Positions 35,718 through 44,820 of a stretch of DNA of 64,000 bases are shown here, piece by piece. Position 1 is the stretch's first letter. Each line of letters starts with the position of its first letter. Location: positions 1 to 64,000 of the forward strand of contig CAZWHY010000012.1 in assembly GCA_964633725.1 (NCBI GenBank). Reading direction: 5' to 3'. Position numbers and translations under genes: made by a program. The notes under the pieces are model-generated. The model made no database searches. It was not told the origin of the DNA and was given only the letters and a program-made list of their open reading frames with translations. Source of the DNA: Berkiella_A sp964633725. Its GTDB lineage: Bacteria > Pseudomonadota > Gammaproteobacteria > Berkiellales > Berkiellaceae.

Positions 35718-36890
35718 CTATCCCCAGCTATTTTTCTTTTCGTACAGAAACATGGAAAATGAGATGCTCAAACTAATGGTTAAATATACAGCCATTGTAA
35801 TGCCAATAATCTCAATCGCTTGACCTGTTTGGTTCAATACAGTCCCCGCAAATACAGAGACCAAATCAGGATAAGCAATAGCAGCGGCAAGAGAAGAATT
35901 TTTGCTCAAATTTAAATATTGATTGGTTAAGGGGGGTAAAATCACCTTGGTCGCTTGCGGCAAAATAACCAACTTCATCACTTGGCCTGAGCTAAGCCCC
36001 AAAGCTTTGGCCGCTTCCCACTGCCCCTTGGGTATGGCTAAAATGCCGGCTCTGACAATTTCTGCAATAAACGCAGCGGTATACAAACTCAACGCAAATA
36101 GTAATGCCAAGAGCTCGGGGATCAGCACAAATCCACCTTGAAAATTAAAGCCTTTTAATTCTGGAATACTCCAATTTGTTTGCCATAAATATCCAATAAA
36201 AATTACACCACCAAAACCCAACAAAAATTTTCGGCAGTCTGATATCAGACGAAGCATAGATATATTGGTTGTTTGTGTTTTTTCTAGTTTTTTTATAACG
36301 TACTTTATAATACTATAAACAGCAATGAGAACCAGAACTAATATTACAATAAAAATCAAACCTTCGGGTTGGGGTAGATAAATCCCTCTATTCGTAATAA
36401 ATATGATGTCTCCCAAATCCACCGCCTGCCTAGGATGAGGGGCCGCTCTGAGCACCACAAAATACCAAAAAAATATTTGTAGTAGCAACGGGATATTCCT
36501 CAAAATCTCCACATAGACTTGCGCGAGTTTTGCCCATAGCCAATTGTGAGAAACCCTAGCCACACCTATCATGATACCCAAAAATGTCGCTATCACAATC
36601 CCAATACTCGCCACTAACAAAGTATTTAATAACCCGACCCAAAAAGCACGCAAGTAACTAGACTGCTCATTATAGTCAATTAAATGCATAATAATATTAA
36701 AGCCTGCGGTATTGCTTAAAAAATCAAAGCCTGAAGTAATACCGCGAGATGTAAGATTATGTTGTAAATTGCTGTATAAACTATAAAACAAATAGCCAAC
36801 ACAAAAGAAGACAATGCTCTGTGCAAGCTGCAACCTGAAGTTTTCATTATCCCAGAAATGTGTTTGCTTTTTCATAATTTCACCTTTCAC
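35718..36890 (-). CDS. aapQ: General L-amino-acid ABC permease AapQ
   Basis: An inner-membrane permease of 390 residues. It opens with a DxR-like N-terminal region and one membrane segment, carries a large periplasmic loop with ERGIxxG-type residues (RGITSGFDFLSNTAGFNI), and then has the permease core RNIPLLLQIFFWYFVVL, AFIAEIVRAGILAIPKGQWE and the EAA loop EAAKALGLSSGQVMKLVILP. It lies downstream of aapJ but separated by a 179-bp palindromic element that could lower expression of aapQMP relative to aapJ. Confidence 0.93.
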   Translation of the reverse strand: MKGEIMKKQTHFWDNENFRLQLAQSIVFFCVGYLFYSLYSNLQHNLTSRGITSGFDFLSNTAGFNIIMHLIDYNEQSSYLRAFWVGLLNTLLVASIGIVIATFLGIMIGVARVSHNWLWAKLAQVYVEILRNIPLLLQIFFWYFVVLRAAPHPRQAVDLGDIIFITNRGIYLPQPEGLIFIVILVLVLIAVYSIIKYVIKKLEKTQTTNISMLRLISDCRKFLLGFGGVIFIGYLWQTNWSIPELKGFNFQGGFVLIPELLALLFALSLYTAAFIAEIVRAGILAIPKGQWEAAKALGLSSGQVMKLVILPQATKVILPPLTNQYLNLSKNSSLAAAIAYPDLVSVFAGTVLNQTGQAIEIIGITMAVYLTISLSISFSMFLYEKKNSWG

Positions 36891-36900
36891 ACCCCCTATT

Positions 36901-37079
36901 TAACCTCACCCGGCGTTTCACGCCACCCTCTCCTGACATCAGGAGAGGGGATATGTTTGCGCCGCAAACTTTAAAACCCACAAGCCAAACCAATACCACT
37001 TCTTTCTTCGATGAGCAAAGCGAATCTTGCCCCTCTACTGATGTCAGGAGAGGGTGGCGTGAAACGCCGGGTGAGGTTA
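36901..37079. repeat. 179-bp element with 42-bp perfect inverted ends
   Basis: The two ends are exact 42-base reverse complements (left end begins TAACCTCACCCGGCGTTTCA). Each end also holds two smaller hairpins: GGCGT-TTC-ACGCC and an 11-bp stem CCCTCTCCTGA / TCAGGAGAGGG (complete on the left, partly altered on the right). The interior has no coding capacity. It lies within the aap operon, between aapJ and aapQ. A partial relative sits at 56855-56930. It resembles a MITE or a REP/BIME-type element. Confidence 0.9.
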
Positions 37080-37103
37080 TTTAAGCTTATTATAATCATT
37101 TAA

Positions 37104-38135
37104 TTACCTCAGCGGTGGTGCGTATAGTATTCCACCTTTTGTCCATAATTCATTCATTCCGCGCTCAATCTTCAACGGTGTTTGCTTGCCTAAGTTGCGC
37201 TCAAAAATATCATTATAATTGCCCACTTGCGAGATCATTTGATAAGCCCAATCATTTTTAAGCCCAACTTTTTCACCAAAGTTCCCTTGCACGCCCACAA
37301 AACGCTGAATGTTGGGGTTTTTGCTATTTTGATTATTTTTAATATTGGTTTGAGTTAATCTTAATTCTTCGGCATTAATCAGAGCAAACAAAGTCCAGCG
37401 GACAATATTAGCCCATTGGTCATCCCCTTGTCGCACAACCGGACCTAATGGTTCTTTAGAAATGATTTCGGGTAAAATCATATGGTCATCTTTATTTTTC
37501 AGTTGCAAGCCATAAGCATACAAGCCAGATTTATCGGTTGAAAAGACATCACAACGCCCAGCTTCATAGGCTGCAACGGTTTCATCACTTTTTTCGAAAG
37601 TGACGATTTGATATTTGAGCCCATTGGCTTGAAAATAATCAGCTATATTGAGTTCGGTTGTTGTGCCTGAATTGGTGCAAATAATCGCGCCATCTAATTC
37701 ATTCACATGTTGGACACCTAATTCTTTTTTAACCATAAAACCTTGACCATCGTAATAAATAGCCCCGATAAAATCCAAGCCCAAAGTCGCATCACGTATG
37801 AATGTCCAGGTTGTATTTCTAGCTAATATATCTATCTCACCTGATTGCAGAGCGGTAAAACGTTCCTTTGCTGATAATGGTATAAATTTAACTTTGTTTT
37901 TATCTGAAAAAATACCAGCGGCCACTGCACGACAAAAATCTACATCAAGCCCTTGCCATTGCCCCTGATCATTTGTATTGGAGAATCCCGCCAACCCTTG
38001 AGACACACCACAAATCAAATACCCCCTATCTTGAACAACTTTAAGCGTATCACCGGTTGACTCTTTAGCCACCGCGGATACGCTGGATAGAATGCAAAAC
38101 AATAACGCATTGAATTTTAATATTATTTTATTCAA
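37104..38135 (-). CDS. aapJ: Amino-acid-binding periplasmic protein AapJ
   Basis: The solute-binding protein of the aap importer, 343 residues. A signal peptide (cleavage near SAVAKE) leads into DTLKVVQDRGYLICGVSQGLAGFS, the GLDVDFCRAVAAGIF motif and DATLGLDFIGAIYYDGQGFMV, all typical of the family-3 AapJ/BztA group (about 340 residues). It heads the operon. The next gene, aapQ, is 213 bp downstream beyond the palindromic element. Import of glutamate, aspartate, glutamine or other L-amino acids is expected, in line with amino acids being a main carbon source in Legionellales. Confidence 0.93.
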   Translation of the reverse strand: MNKIILKFNALLFCILSSVSAVAKESTGDTLKVVQDRGYLICGVSQGLAGFSNTNDQGQWQGLDVDFCRAVAAGIFSDKNKVKFIPLSAKERFTALQSGEIDILARNTTWTFIRDATLGLDFIGAIYYDGQGFMVKKELGVQHVNELDGAIICTNSGTTTELNIADYFQANGLKYQIVTFEKSDETVAAYEAGRCDVFSTDKSGLYAYGLQLKNKDDHMILPEIISKEPLGPVVRQGDDQWANIVRWTLFALINAEELRLTQTNIKNNQNSKNPNIQRFVGVQGNFGEKVGLKNDWAYQMISQVGNYNDIFERNLGKQTPLKIERGMNELWTKGGILYAPPLR

Positions 38136-38579
38136 GAGCCTTCCCTGCTTTTAACTTAAGATCAAAATAATATACTTACATTCCTTGTCGCTTGAAGCAA
38201 GCCAATCATTCAAAATTGGTCGATAAACTTAGGAATGGGCATGTAATAACTTACTGTTTTATCATCTCATTAAGCAAGCCATCTTTAAATGAACCTCAAT
38301 CGGAAAAACACTCACATAGCCCTGCTATGCTCGAATTTTTCCTCAATCGTTCCATCTAAATATGCCAGCTTACTAAGCGCTAAACCCGTAAGTTATTACA
38401 TGCCCATTCCTTAAGATGGATGTCCTCTTAAAAATTTAAAAAATAAGATAGCACAATTACATAAAGTTTTATTGCGGGTGCACCGATATATTCTTTGTAA
38501 GCAAAATAACAATTCCTGATTATATAGTCAGAATTTTATGGTTTTTTAAAGATTAATTGCTATATCTAAGGTGCTGAAC
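38136..38579. other. Intergenic region upstream of aapJ and rpoS
   Basis: This 444-bp region separates the divergent aapJ and rpoS. It holds the palindromic element (38231-38411) and about 168 bp of AT-rich rpoS leader. rpoS is usually preceded by nlpD, which is absent here. No small RNA was recognised. Confidence 0.6.
38231..38411. repeat. 181-bp MITE-like element, full copy
   Basis: The ends AGGAATGGGCATGTAATAAC (and the next four bases, TTAC) at 38231-38254 and the exact reverse complement at 38388-38411 form perfect 24-bp inverted repeats. The interior is non-coding and is shared, in opposite orientation, with the element at 19458-19581; a single end occurs at 29051. Small size, inverted ends and dispersion are the marks of a miniature inverted-repeat element. 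The mobilising transposase is not in the window. Confidence 0.88.
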
Positions 38580-39548
38580 ATGTACAATAAGTGGAATACT
38601 TATACTAAATCTGCCAACTACACTGAACAGAAAAAATCATCAGCTTGCCATGAAGACAAAGCCTTAGATAAAACAAAATCAGCGACATGGTATTCTGCCA
38701 ATGACGAAGATCTAAAAACGACTAATATAGTGGATCAATATCTCAAAGATATCCGCAAAGTCCCGCTACTCACCAAAGAAGAAGAATTATATTATTCCAG
38801 ACAAGCAAAACTAGGCCATGAGTTTGCTCGCAAGAAAATGATAGAATCTAATTTGAGATTAGTGGTCAAAATAGCCCGACGCTATTTAAGAAGTGATGTG
38901 CAACTATTAGATTTAATTGAAGAAGGCAATCTAGGACTCATGCATGCCGTAGAAAAATTCGACCCAGAAAAAGGCTTTAGATTTACCACATACAGTGCAT
39001 GGTGGATACAACAAAATATAGAACGTGCCATTATGAATCAATCTAGAACTGTCAGAATACCAGTGCATGTCGTGAAAAAAATGAATGCCTTTTACCGACT
39101 CCGACGCGATTTATGCAAAACACTAGATCATGAACCCACCACTCAAGAACTAGCAGAAGCTGCCTCCCAATCACAAAAAAGCATAGAACATATACTGACA
39201 TTGAGTGAAAAAACATTATCAATAGATACATCAGGAATAGACGGCGCTGAAAATACTACACTGAGTAATGTCCAAGCAAAGCGAAGCGATGATCCCAGTT
39301 ATATTTATTCTATGCTAAATGTCTCAGACCATATTAGTTTATGGCTAGAGAAGCTTTCCCCCAAACATAAAAACGTCTTAATCTGTCGCTTTGGCTTGCT
39401 CGGCACAGAACCTAAAACCCTAGATCAAACCGGTTTTGAAGTTGGCGTCACCCGAGAGCGCGTACGCCAAATTCAAGCAGAGGCACTCAAGCAACTTAAA
39501 AAGCTCATTGAATCTGATGGTGAGGGAAAAGTTAACCTACTATCTTAG
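38580..39548 (+). CDS. rpoS: RpoS, stationary-phase sigma factor
   Basis: This is a group 2 sigma-70 factor. I start it at the ATG at 38580, which has TAAGG at good spacing; a GTG at 38571 is less likely. Region 1.2 is around QYLKDIRKVPLLTKEEE. Region 2 has SNLRLVVKIARRYL, LLDLIEEGNLGLMHAVEKFDPEKGF and the -10 helix TTYSAWWIQQNIERAI. Region 3 begins RTVRIPVHVVKKMN, and region 4 ends with GVTRERVRQIQAEALKQL. The RIPVHVVKKMN and EEGNLGLMHAVEKFDPEKGF stretches fit RpoS better than RpoD, as does the 322-residue length. In Legionella RpoS controls the switch between replicative and transmissive phases. Confidence 0.93.
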   Translation: MYNKWNTYTKSANYTEQKKSSACHEDKALDKTKSATWYSANDEDLKTTNIVDQYLKDIRKVPLLTKEEELYYSRQAKLGHEFARKKMIESNLRLVVKIARRYLRSDVQLLDLIEEGNLGLMHAVEKFDPEKGFRFTTYSAWWIQQNIERAIMNQSRTVRIPVHVVKKMNAFYRLRRDLCKTLDHEPTTQELAEAASQSQKSIEHILTLSEKTLSIDTSGIDGAENTTLSNVQAKRSDDPSYIYSMLNVSDHISLWLEKLSPKHKNVLICRFGLLGTEPKTLDQTGFEVGVTRERVRQIQAEALKQLKKLIESDGEGKVNLLS

Positions 39549-39633
39549 CGGTTATAAAATCATTTTTGCTGATGTGAAGTCGTGAAAGTGGTAAAATTTC
39601 TCAAATTTATGAGTTTTAAGAAAAATATAGAAC

Positions 39634-40917
39634 ATGGATACCAATCTTATTTTCATCGGCGCAGGCATTAATCTATGCCTAACGATATGGTTATTGCTAA
39701 AATTAACCCACCTACCCAAAAATATCGCGCCCACATTAGATGCGCTACAAAATAAAATCGAAAAAACACTCAAAGCAGAAATGATGGGGGCTAAAGATCA
39801 ACATAACCAGCATACCCAACAATTATTTGAGGCGAATATCAAGAGTCAAAACTTGCAAAGTGCCTCTATACAAAATTTAATGCAAAGCCTGCAAAATCAA
39901 CAAGAAACCAGTACCCATGCCTTACAACGTGTCATGACCGACAATCATGCTCAACAGCACAAACAGTTACATGACGTTTTGTCACATTCGACTAAGCAAC
40001 TACAAGAACAATTTCAAACACTAACCCAAGCCACAGAAAGACATATGGTCGATATTAATAAAAGTATGGGAAGCCATTTAACTCAAGGCTTTGAAAAAAC
40101 CAACGAAACTTTTACCAATATTATAAAGCGCTTAGCCATTATTGATGACGCACAAAAAAAAATTACCGATCTCTCAGAAAACATTGTCAGTTTACAACAA
40201 ATCTTACATGATAAACGCACACGGGGTGTGTTTGGAGAGATACAATTAAAAGCCTTAGTTGAAAATGTATTATCAGAAAACTGCTACAAATTACAATACA
40301 CCCTATCGAATGGCTTAAGAGCAGATTGTGCTTTATTTTTGCCCGCCCCTACCGGTACTATTATTATAGACTCAAAATTTCCACTAGAAAATTATAGAAA
40401 ACTAACAGACATCACTCAAGAAGTCTGCAACAAAGTTGCAGTACAACGAGCATTCAAACAAGATATTAAAAAACATATACAAGATATTAGTGAAAAATAT
40501 ATCTGCCCTCCCGAAACAGCCGATGGCGCCCTCATGTTTATACCCGCAGAAGCTATATTTGCTGAAATCCACGCCCACCATCCAGAACTCGTTGAGTTAT
40601 CCTTTCAGAAGAAAGTATGGATGGCCTCTCCCAGCACATTGATGGCCATATTAACAACGGCACAATCTGTGCTCAAAGATGACGCCACGCGCAAACAGAT
40701 TCATATTATTCAAAAACATCTTAAGTTCCTGGCCAAAGATTTTGGCCGCTTTGAGGACAGAATGGACAAACTCACCAAACATTTACAACAAGCCAATAGT
40801 GACGCCGAACAAGTACATATGTCCGCTAAAAAAATTAGCAGCCATTTTATTCGAATCGAAAATGTCGAACTGACACAAGACGATATACCTGAAACACTAG
40901 ACTGTGAATCAACATAA
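39634..40917 (+). CDS. rmuC: RmuC family DNA recombination protein
   Basis: RmuC limits inversion at short inverted repeats in E. coli and carries a predicted nuclease fold. The 427 residues begin with a membrane anchor (about 3-23), followed by a long Gln-rich coiled coil (about 35-195). The conserved domain then has KRTRGVFGEIQLKALVENVL, FLPAPTGTIIIDSKFPLENY and GALMFIPAEAIFAEIHA, including the E..D..K-type residues. It lies 85 bp after rpoS on the same strand and may have its own promoter. Confidence 0.93.
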   Translation: MDTNLIFIGAGINLCLTIWLLLKLTHLPKNIAPTLDALQNKIEKTLKAEMMGAKDQHNQHTQQLFEANIKSQNLQSASIQNLMQSLQNQQETSTHALQRVMTDNHAQQHKQLHDVLSHSTKQLQEQFQTLTQATERHMVDINKSMGSHLTQGFEKTNETFTNIIKRLAIIDDAQKKITDLSENIVSLQQILHDKRTRGVFGEIQLKALVENVLSENCYKLQYTLSNGLRADCALFLPAPTGTIIIDSKFPLENYRKLTDITQEVCNKVAVQRAFKQDIKKHIQDISEKYICPPETADGALMFIPAEAIFAEIHAHHPELVELSFQKKVWMASPSTLMAILTTAQSVLKDDATRKQIHIIQKHLKFLAKDFGRFEDRMDKLTKHLQQANSDAEQVHMSAKKISSHFIRIENVELTQDDIPETLDCEST

Positions 40918-41099
40918 ACGCTCACTAAAAACCCAAAAATACCTACTATATTTACAGTTTATTAAAAATTTAAGTATGTGCTGCAATTTATTTTTATAAA
41001 GATTTAAAATTTACGTCGTGAGCTAGGTGTATGAATGGTATAATTTGTACTAATATTATAAGTTGATATAATAGTGTATAGACAACAATAGGCGAGTTT

Positions 41100-41642
41100 A
41101 TGAGTGCATCATTTAGTTTGGATATGGCCATTACAAATTTGTCTGAATCCTTTGGAAACATACAAAAACTGATTGTTGCCATATCTTATGTCATGGGCGT
41201 CGGCATGGCAGTTAAAGGTGTAATGATGTATCGCGTTTTTGCGAACCAATCGATGAGCTCCGCACAGAGGGGGGAGTTCGCTGGCCCCTTAGTGTGGATA
41301 ACGATTGGCTGCTTATTAGTTTATTTTCCTACTACCTTAGACAGCTCCCTACAAACCGTTTTTGGCACCAGCGATTTAGGCAACGCAAATGAGCTAGTCG
41401 CTTATTCTTCTATTTCTACCGTTGAGAAATGGAAGTCTATCAGTGACGTGATTATTCAATACGTTAAGCTTATTGGCCTAATCGCATTTGTGCGAGGCTG
41501 GGTTATACTATCTAAGATGGGACACTCAGGTGCCCAACCAGGTAGCATATCAAAAGGCATCATCCACGTTATTGGTGGTGTGTTACTGATTAATATTGTA
41601 GATACAGTCAATATGCTTGCAACTACATTTGGATATAGTTGA
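41100..41642 (+). CDS. dotE: DotE/IcmC, inner-membrane Dot/Icm protein
   Basis: A 180-residue membrane protein with about four hydrophobic segments (about 20-42, 60-78, 118-136, 148-168). Its features match DotE/IcmC: ISYVMGVGMAVKGVMMYRVF, a GPLVWITIGCLLVYFPTTLDS stretch and the end GIIHVIGGVLLINIVDTVNM. Legionella also has the related DotV and DotP; length and C-terminus favour DotE. It begins a separate rightward Dot/Icm group dotE-dotN-dotP, 26 kb from the main cluster. Confidence 0.85.
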   Translation: MSASFSLDMAITNLSESFGNIQKLIVAISYVMGVGMAVKGVMMYRVFANQSMSSAQRGEFAGPLVWITIGCLLVYFPTTLDSSLQTVFGTSDLGNANELVAYSSISTVEKWKSISDVIIQYVKLIGLIAFVRGWVILSKMGHSGAQPGSISKGIIHVIGGVLLINIVDTVNMLATTFGYS

Positions 41643-41687
41643 TAAATTTTGTAGAATGAAAAGAGAACAAAGCGAGGCGGATAACTA

Positions 41688-42302
41688 GTGGATCTATTAC
41701 CAGTCACTCTAACAGCACAGAAAGGCACTTGGCGCAGCTATAATGCACGCAAAAAGAGCAAGCGTTTTCTAATGCTTAAAAAACGAGTACTACACAAAGA
41801 TCACTACACCTGCCGTTACTGCGGCTTTTTCAGCAAAGAGTACCAAGAAGTTATTAATATTGACGGTAACTACCGCAAAAACTCCCTAGAAAACCTAGCC
41901 ACAGCCTGCGGTTTCTGTGCCCAATGTTTTTTCATTGATGCCGCTGGACTTGATAGCTGCTCAGGTGGAGAGATTATTTATTTACCTGAAATTAGCCAAG
42001 CTGATCTCAATAATTTTTGCCGGGTCTTATATTGCTCGCTGGATAAAGAATCAGCATACAAGGGCAAGCTACAAGGTGTTTATATGAGCTTGAAAGACAG
42101 AATGCAAGATGTAGAAAATTGTTTTGGCCCAGGCTCAGGCGACCCGAGAATCTTTGGGCAAGGACTTATTGATGCAAAATTAGAAACACAGCACTTACAG
42201 CATGATGTTTTGAAACAGTTGAGACTATTACCCTCCAGAAAATCTTTTTCAGTTCAGATTGATTATTGGAAAAAAACTGTTTTTGCGAAGGTACCCTTAT
42301 AA
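41688..42302 (+). CDS. dotN: DotN/IcmJ, zinc-binding coupling-complex subunit
   Basis: DotN is a soluble HNH-like zinc protein that binds the DotL C-terminal extension. The 204 residues (208 in Legionella) show two Cys clusters, CRYC at 42-45 and CGFCAQC at 74-80, the zinc-binding pattern of IcmJ. Between them, EVINIDGNYRKNSLENLATA follows the HNH layout without the usual His. The start is a GTG at 41688. It lies 45 bp after dotE. The gene order dotE-dotN-dotP differs from icmC-icmD-icmJ of Legionella. Confidence 0.92.
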   Translation: MDLLPVTLTAQKGTWRSYNARKKSKRFLMLKKRVLHKDHYTCRYCGFFSKEYQEVINIDGNYRKNSLENLATACGFCAQCFFIDAAGLDSCSGGEIIYLPEISQADLNNFCRVLYCSLDKESAYKGKLQGVYMSLKDRMQDVENCFGPGSGDPRIFGQGLIDAKLETQHLQHDVLKQLRLLPSRKSFSVQIDYWKKTVFAKVPL

Positions 42303-42395
42303 GCTAAAAGCGTACCTAATTTGTGACAACCGAATTTTAAATGAACGAGAAAATAACATTTGAAATAATACTTATTTTAACCATAGGAGACTATT

Positions 42396-42812
42396 ATGAG
42401 TACAACAACGAGCATCGCTAAGCGTCCCACAAATAAGTCACTCTTAAGTTTGTGTGCTTATTTTGGTTCGCTTTTAGCGTTATTTTTTATAGCGGACTTA
42501 TCACTGGCCGGTGGTGATGGCCAATCATTGGGTGATGTTGCCGAAACAGTCACAGGAAGCATGAGTAATGTAGCTAAGCTAATTACTGCAACTAGCTATG
42601 TTGCTGGTGTCGGTTTTGCGATGATGGGTATGTTGAAGTTTAAAGCCCATAAGGATAACCCAACACAAGTACCTTTGAGTCAACCCATTGTCTTATTAGT
42701 CATTGCGGCTGGACTTGTATTCTTACCCAACCTTATCTCCACTGGTGGTGCAACCGTTTGGGGCAATGAAGGAACTAGAGCAACTTCAGAAGGTGGTGGT
42801 TTAGAGGACTAG
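42396..42812 (+). CDS. dotP: DotP/IcmD, small inner-membrane Dot/Icm protein
   Basis: A 138-residue protein with a signal-like first hydrophobic segment (about 20-40) and two more (about 62-84 and 94-114). The body matches IcmD: SLGDVAETVTGSMSNVAKLI, TSYVAGVGFAMMGMLKFKAHKDN and PIVLLVIAAGLVFLPNLIST. It starts after TAGGAG and ends the dotE-dotN-dotP group with a strong rho-independent terminator 22 bp downstream. Confidence 0.92.
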   Translation: MSTTTSIAKRPTNKSLLSLCAYFGSLLALFFIADLSLAGGDGQSLGDVAETVTGSMSNVAKLITATSYVAGVGFAMMGMLKFKAHKDNPTQVPLSQPIVLLVIAAGLVFLPNLISTGGATVWGNEGTRATSEGGGLED

Positions 42813-42834
42813 TAACACAACTTTCGAAATATCT

Positions 42835-42870
42835 TACCCAGGCCGTTTTTATCGACCTGGGTATTTTTTT
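42835..42870 (+). terminator. Rho-independent terminator after dotP
   Basis: A perfect 8-bp stem TACCCAGG / CCTGGGTA with a 13-base loop is followed by seven T residues. It ends the dotE-dotN-dotP transcript just before the convergent protease gene. Confidence 0.9.
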
Positions 42871-42879
42871 GCCTATTTT

Positions 42880-44712
42880 CTATTTTTTTAAGTCTTTCTT
42901 TACTTTTAGAGCTTCCTCAACTTTATCAGAAATTTCATTCAATTCTTCCGCTTGAGGTTGCTTGCTTTGCTCAAAACCAGGCGTTAAAACCTTTGTTGGT
43001 TGAGGGAGAAAATCATTATTATCTGTTGCATTCAAATCTGATGGTATGCCCGTCTCCACTACAGAACTATTATTTTCTGTATCACTTGATAACCAGCCGG
43101 GCATTTTGACCGCTAGCAAAAAACAAGCACTAAACATAGCCGCAGCAACAGGAATAAACAGACTAGAAGAGCTAGCTAATAACCCTTCTAATGCCTGAAT
43201 CATTGGAAGATTCGCTATCACCAAGCCCACCAAAACAACACATGCCGTTACGATTGCTGCTTTTTTGACCGCTTGTATCACAGGATTATCAAACCAGCTT
43301 GTCTTATCTATCTTATTCATTTGCGCTAATATTTTATTCGTTTCTTGAACTTGTTCTTGTACAAATTCTTTTTGGTTTATCGTTAAATTCTTTTCAGATA
43401 TTTTTATTAAATCTTTACCTAAAGAGCGTAATGTTCTTAAAATAATATCTAATTCACTGCCATTATTATTGAGTAGCTCTAATCGCCCTTTACCTTTGTT
43501 CACCAAATTTGGACTTTTGGCTAGTCCGTTCTCTGGATTATGAATCAAATCTATCAACAAACTAACTTGGTCTGTGGCTTGATTTTTTTGCAAGTTATTT
43601 TGAAACAACTTCTGACTCTCATCAAAAATATGATTCATTTTTTGATTTAATAATTTATGAAACCCAAGCTCTAATTTAATTTTTAGCCCCAAACTTTCAT
43701 ACAAACAAAACAAGAAGCCTCTGTACATTAATAAATATTCTGGGGTTATGCTATCAGGTAAGAACTTAGCCAACCCCGCATTTTGTCGCACCATATCTAA
43801 GCCATTCAAAATGGCAAACACACCACAATCATAGCCATTTCTTTGCTTTTGCTGACTTGTGACTTTAATATTGTTAAAACTAACATTATCAGCGCCTAAC
43901 TGTTGTTTGAAAAAATCAACAATGGGTTGCCTTATGCTATCTGGGCATTGGCTATTAAATGAATCTTTATATGATATCGTCGCCTTTTGATCTGAAATGT
44001 GAACAACAGCCACAGTAAAGTGGTTGCTACCGACCCTTATTGGAATCACTATTTGTTGATCTTTCGCAAAATCAACGCCTTGCTCATTCATTATCTTTTG
44101 TAAAAATATTTTAATAAATGCATCAGAGTCTAAATTATTATTAAATAATATTTCCTCAATCTTTGCTTTGATCAAACCTGTTCTTTTTCTATTTTCTGCA
44201 TGAACAGGGTCGTCGTCATCACAATCTTTCTCTCGCAGTAAAATAATATCTTCATACTTTTCTTTTTCTGCCACTATTTTATCGTGAACCAATGTTTGAA
44301 TACTGCGCTCAAACTCGTTAGGGCAAAGAGTGGGAATCACATGCACCGCATGAGGGATTCTTTGATCTTCTTGCAATAATTTTCTAATGGCAAAATAAAC
44401 CAACTCAACATCCAGCCAGGAGTCAGATTCGAGCTCTTCTACTGAAGACTGTATTGCATCCGATGATGAGCGATCGAAATGATTCAAATTTCCAGAAACA
44501 CTAAACTCAGGCAAAAATCCATCATATTGACCATTGATATGTTCTAATAAAATCTGCCCCAACTCTTCTGAGCTGATAACCATCTCATCTCTAACCACCG
44601 CCGGTGCAGCTTTCGCTTGACGCTTTATCTGTGCAGCAGTCTTTGCTTTGCGCGCAGGCTGACGACGTATTTGAACTTCAGGCTGACGAGCTTTGGCTTT
44701 TTTCCTGGCCAT
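42880..44712 (-). CDS. Membrane-anchored Ulp1-like (C48) cysteine protease, effector candidate
   Basis: The 610-residue product has a strongly basic N-terminus (residues 1-36, nuclear-localisation-like), a helical region, and a Ulp1/C48-type domain at about 200-320. NHFTVAVVHI gives His 231, SYKDSFNSQCPD gives Asp 250, and QKQRNGYDCGVFAILNGLDM gives Gln 290 and Cys 296. The Gln-to-Cys distance of six and the GYDCG motif are those of SUMO/NEDD8/ubiquitin-like proteases. Two C-terminal membrane segments (about 488-508 and 520-540) precede an acidic tail. Legionella and Xanthomonas use such proteases as effectors. Delivery through Dot/Icm and anchoring to a host membrane are inferred. Confidence 0.85.
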   Translation of the reverse strand: MARKKAKARQPEVQIRRQPARKAKTAAQIKRQAKAAPAVVRDEMVISSEELGQILLEHINGQYDGFLPEFSVSGNLNHFDRSSSDAIQSSVEELESDSWLDVELVYFAIRKLLQEDQRIPHAVHVIPTLCPNEFERSIQTLVHDKIVAEKEKYEDIILLREKDCDDDDPVHAENRKRTGLIKAKIEEILFNNNLDSDAFIKIFLQKIMNEQGVDFAKDQQIVIPIRVGSNHFTVAVVHISDQKATISYKDSFNSQCPDSIRQPIVDFFKQQLGADNVSFNNIKVTSQQKQRNGYDCGVFAILNGLDMVRQNAGLAKFLPDSITPEYLLMYRGFLFCLYESLGLKIKLELGFHKLLNQKMNHIFDESQKLFQNNLQKNQATDQVSLLIDLIHNPENGLAKSPNLVNKGKGRLELLNNNGSELDIILRTLRSLGKDLIKISEKNLTINQKEFVQEQVQETNKILAQMNKIDKTSWFDNPVIQAVKKAAIVTACVVLVGLVIANLPMIQALEGLLASSSSLFIPVAAAMFSACFLLAVKMPGWLSSDTENNSSVVETGIPSDLNATDNNDFLPQPTKVLTPGFEQSKQPQAEELNEISDKVEEALKVKKDLKK

Positions 44713-44820
44713 ACTTTTGTTCCAATATAACTGTTAGAATAATGTGGAAAAATTATAACGAAAAAAATCAAAAATAGATAGTGATCTAACATATTAAGTT
44801 TGTTAACTAATTGGTGGCTT

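Noticed and set aside
38412..38579. Small RNA or DsrA-type leader structure before rpoS
   Set aside because: No stable stem pairing with the ribosome-binding site could be seen by eye; a folding calculation would be needed.
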